Source: an uncultured Caryophanales bacterium (GTDB lineage: Bacteria; Bacillota_I; Bacilli_A; RF39; UBA660). Taken from it: a stretch of 32,641 nucleotides of DNA. Location: the NCBI GenBank assembly GCA_946614095.1, contig CAMOGG010000013.1, positions 1 through 32,641 on the forward strand, given 5' to 3'. Below the pieces are notes generated by a model, which did not search any database, had not been told where the DNA came from, and was given only the letters and a program-made list of their open reading frames with translations. Both the position numbers and the translations under genes were made by a program. Positions 30,786-32,641 of this stretch are shown here, piece by piece (the first letter of the stretch is position 1; each line of letters begins with the position of its first letter).

Positions 30786-30987
30786 TATTTTGTGATGACT
30801 GAGAAGTAGTAATAAACTGATTTCTTTTAGAGAGTCTATGTTAGGTGGAAATAGATAGGAATCATTTGTGAACTTGTCTTAGGAGCAATTGGGTAATTCC
30901 GTTATCAATTTCAAGTGTATAAGAATACTTATAAATTAAGGTGGTACCGCGAATCATTCGTCCTTATGACGTTTGATTCTTTTTTTT
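30786..30987 (+). promoter_or_regulatory. T-box leader (tRNA-Leu-sensing riboswitch)
   Basis: The leader is about 200 nt and fills the gap. It contains a Stem I region with AGAGAG and GGTGGAAA-type elements, then TGAACTTGTC with the probable specifier, and the T-box AAGGTGGTACCGCG (30938-30951). The antiterminator pairs AAGG (30938-30941) with CCTT (30962-30965). The competing terminator is GAATCA-TT-CGTC (30951-30962) with GACG-TT-TGATTC (30968-30979), followed by eight T. Uncharged tRNA-Leu should stabilise the antiterminator and allow expression of the next two genes. The specifier reads CTT or TTG depending on alignment; both are leucine. Confidence 0.92.
30951..30987 (+). terminator. regulated terminator of the T-box
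   Basis: The imperfect stem GAATCA/TGATTC plus CGTC/GACG is separated by a TT/TT internal loop, with loop CTTAT and TTTTTTTT after. Its 5' strand overlaps the T-box and antiterminator. Confidence 0.9.
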
Positions 30988-30998
30988 AGGAGGAGTTT

Positions 30999-31358
30999 AT
31001 GCAAGAATTTTGTTTATTTCTGTTTAGCTTTTTCTTTGTTCTGCTGATTTACGAGTTTTTTGTAGTTCGAAAAGCAAAGAATAAGAAGAAAAAAGATCGA
31101 AAAGAACCAGTTGAGGTTTTGTATTTAGTTCGTAGATATCATTTGGATTTAAAAAAAATTCATTATCCACAATTATTACAGATTGTATCTATTGTTTCTT
31201 CTTTTGATATTGCTTTGATTGTAAGTATTATTATGAATCTTCATAATTATTTATTGGAAATGATTGTTGGAGTTTTTGGTTTAACTATTATTATTGTTTT
31301 AAGTTATCACTTAGTTTATTTATTTTATAAAAGGAAGGGAATGATTCTAGATGAATAA
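30999..31358 (+). CDS. small membrane protein in the T-box-leuS operon, unknown
   Basis: The protein has 119 residues. It has a hydrophobic N-terminal helix (about 4-23), a Lys/Arg-rich loop, a charged cytoplasmic segment EVLYLVRRYHLDLKKIHY, and two C-terminal helices (about 55-80 and 85-108). AGGAGG sits ahead of the ATG and just behind the T-box terminator. It overlaps the leuS start by 8 nt, so the two are coupled and both are under tRNA-Leu control. I do not recognise a named family. Its link to leucyl-tRNA charging is contextual, not shown. Confidence 0.8.
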   Translation: MQEFCLFLFSFFFVLLIYEFFVVRKAKNKKKKDRKEPVEVLYLVRRYHLDLKKIHYPQLLQIVSIVSSFDIALIVSIIMNLHNYLLEMIVGVFGLTIIIVLSYHLVYLFYKRKGMILDE

Positions 31359-32641
31359 TATTAAAAAAATAGAAGAAAAATGGCAAAAATATTGGGATGA
31401 ACATCAATCTTTTAAAGCAGTAAATGGAGGAGATAAGAAGCCTTATTATATTTTGGTTGAGTTTCCTTATCCAAGTGGAGCAGGATTACATGTAGGTCAT
31501 GTGCGTAGTTATACAGCACAAGATGCGATTGCGAGAATGATGAGAATGCAAGGATATAATATTTTATATCCAATGGGATGGGATGCTTTTGGAGCTCCTG
31601 CTGAACAATATGCGATTAAGAATCATATTCATCCTAAAGAAGCAGTAGCAGAAAATATAAAGACATTTAAAGGTCAGATGAAGTCACTTGGTTTTTCTTT
31701 TGATTGGACACGTGAGTTTTCAACAACAGATCCTGAGTATTATAAATGGACACAATGGCAATTCTTACAGTTTTATAAACACGATATGGCTTATAAAGAT
31801 ACCATTCCTGTAAATTGGTGCCCTACTTGTAAGAGTGTTTTGTCTAATGAGGATGCTGCTGGTGGAGTATGTGAGAGATGTGGCTCTGTAGTTGAGCAAA
31901 AAGAGAAGAGTCAATGGATGCTAAAAATGAGTGATTATTCTGAGGATTTATTGAAAGGATTAGATGATACAAATTTCGCAGATCGAGTAAAACTTGGACA
32001 AATTAATTGGATTGGCAAATCTACTGGAGTAGAGGTAGATATTAATATTGTTGATGGTGGAAAGTTTAGTATCTTTACTACTTGTCCTGAAACGATTTAT
32101 GGAATTACGTTTTTTGTTATTGCTCCTGATGGAAAATTAATTAAAGAATTGATGGATAGAGTAGAAAATAAAGATGAAGTAGAAAATTATATTAAGGAAA
32201 CAGCTAAGAAGAGTACTATGGATAGAACAGAACTTAATAAAGGAAAAACAGGAGTAGAAGTAAAGGGAATTAAGGCAATTAATCCAGTTAATGGGAAAGA
32301 AGTTCCAGTATTTTTGGGTGACTTTGTATTAGGAGATTATGGAACTGGAGCTGTTATGGCAGTACCTTCGCATGATCAAAGAGACTTTGAATATGCAAAA
32401 GAACATAACTTAGAGATTATTCAAGTTATAGATTGTGGAGATATATCTGAACATGCTATTGAGAAGACAGAATATATGGGACATGACTATAAGATGATGA
32501 ATTCAGAAGAATTTGATGGTATGGTTGTGGATGAAGCACGTGAGAAGATTTCTGATATGCTAGAAGAAAAAGGTCTAGGGCGTAGAGTTAATAATTATAA
32601 AATGAGAGATTGGATTTTCTCTCGTCAAAGATTCTGGGGAG
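31351..32641 (+). CDS. leuS: leucyl-tRNA synthetase, N-terminal part
   Basis: About 430 residues are visible; the gene runs off the right edge and is missing from the ORF track. The class I HIGH signature is LHVGH, after FPYPSGAG (about residues 37-50). A zinc-binding insertion has CPTC and CERC, and a CP1 editing domain follows with TTCPETIYG and GTGAVMAVPSHDQRD. In most LeuRS the first editing block is TTRPDT; here the Arg is Cys and the Asp is Glu, while the late Asp is present. It charges tRNA-Leu. It is preceded in the operon by the small membrane protein and controlled by the T-box. Confidence 0.96.
   Translation, partial: MNNIKKIEEKWQKYWDEHQSFKAVNGGDKKPYYILVEFPYPSGAGLHVGHVRSYTAQDAIARMMRMQGYNILYPMGWDAFGAPAEQYAIKNHIHPKEAVAENIKTFKGQMKSLGFSFDWTREFSTTDPEYYKWTQWQFLQFYKHDMAYKDTIPVNWCPTCKSVLSNEDAAGGVCERCGSVVEQKEKSQWMLKMSDYSEDLLKGLDDTNFADRVKLGQINWIGKSTGVEVDINIVDGGKFSIFTTCPETIYGITFFVIAPDGKLIKELMDRVENKDEVENYIKETAKKSTMDRTELNKGKTGVEVKGIKAINPVNGKEVPVFLGDFVLGDYGTGAVMAVPSHDQRDFEYAKEHNLEIIQVIDCGDISEHAIEKTEYMGHDYKMMNSEEFDGMVVDEAREKISDMLEEKGLGRRVNNYKMRDWIFSRQRFWG

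Noticed and set aside
1-32641. TGA read as tryptophan (mollicute code)
   Set aside because: TGA terminates several genes with sensible overlaps (for example 4232-4234 and the ATGA junctions), and all tryptophans are TGG.
1-32641. tRNA, rRNA, insertion sequence or attachment site
   Set aside because: No cloverleaf, rRNA-like conserved block, transposase or inverted-repeat-bounded element was seen on either strand; small non-coding RNAs without known motifs cannot be excluded.

Overview
The window looks like chromosomal DNA of an AT-rich, low-GC Gram-positive bacterium of the Bacilli/Firmicutes type. The best overall match is an uncultured gut lineage near RF39 or Erysipelotrichales, but that placement is inference. 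TGA acts as a stop codon and all tryptophans are TGG, so it is not a mycoplasma with code 4. Genes are densely packed with very short leaders. Most vegetative promoters carry a TGn extended -10 box with 17-nt spacing, and small terminator hairpins often overlap stop codons. I saw no rRNA, tRNA, CRISPR array, insertion sequence or phage module, and no gene-free stretch over 300 bases. The longest gap (30739-30998) is a T-box leader.

Left part (1-5620): the end of a TtcA-type tRNA thiolation gene and a converging membrane-anchored hypothetical. A five-gene run with spore-envelope character follows: a 5x LysM protein, a small carboxypeptidase-regulatory-like beta domain protein, a SpoIID-like protein with three peptidoglycan-binding domains, and two small CotF-like coat proteins. 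None has a signal peptide, as expected for proteins made in a mother cell. A separately promoted, membrane-anchored NlpC/P60 endopeptidase closes this part.

Middle (5696-13542, + strand): DUF378 membrane protein, RNase R, the c-di-AMP synthase CdaA with its partner CdaR/YbbR, a GerS/YdcC-like lipoprotein, a cysteine-free membrane-bound thioredoxin-fold protein, and a CtpA/CtpB-type S41 protease. On the minus strand (13539-15469) lies a two-gene surface locus. It encodes a thioester-domain adhesin with two Cna-B-like domains and a VPNTY sorting motif, translationally coupled to its sortase. The adhesin appears to start at ATC rather than ATG.

Right-middle (15671-23047): formate-tetrahydrofolate ligase, a membrane-anchored Ig-like/Cys-tail protein on the minus strand, an NfeD-SPFH pair, a minus-strand operon (TIGR01212 radical SAM protein, DUF1294, a two-domain unknown), and a VanY-type carboxypeptidase with a small membrane protein.

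Right part (23070-32641): a GH31 enzyme whose usual acid/base aspartate aligns with serine, a co-transcribed unknown helical protein, and a 1428-residue secreted protein (CAP domain, about 11 Big2-like domains, six ChW repeats arranged as two copies of a triplet). Last is a complete T-box leader controlling an unknown small membrane protein and leuS, which runs off the window.

The common theme is envelope biology: spore coat, peptidoglycan hydrolysis and trimming, surface adhesins and membrane microdomains. Housekeeping genes are interleaved. I did not find a wholly new defence or mobile system. The best leads are the spore-envelope cluster, the ATC-start adhesin/sortase locus, the altered GH31 enzyme and the T-box-linked membrane protein.
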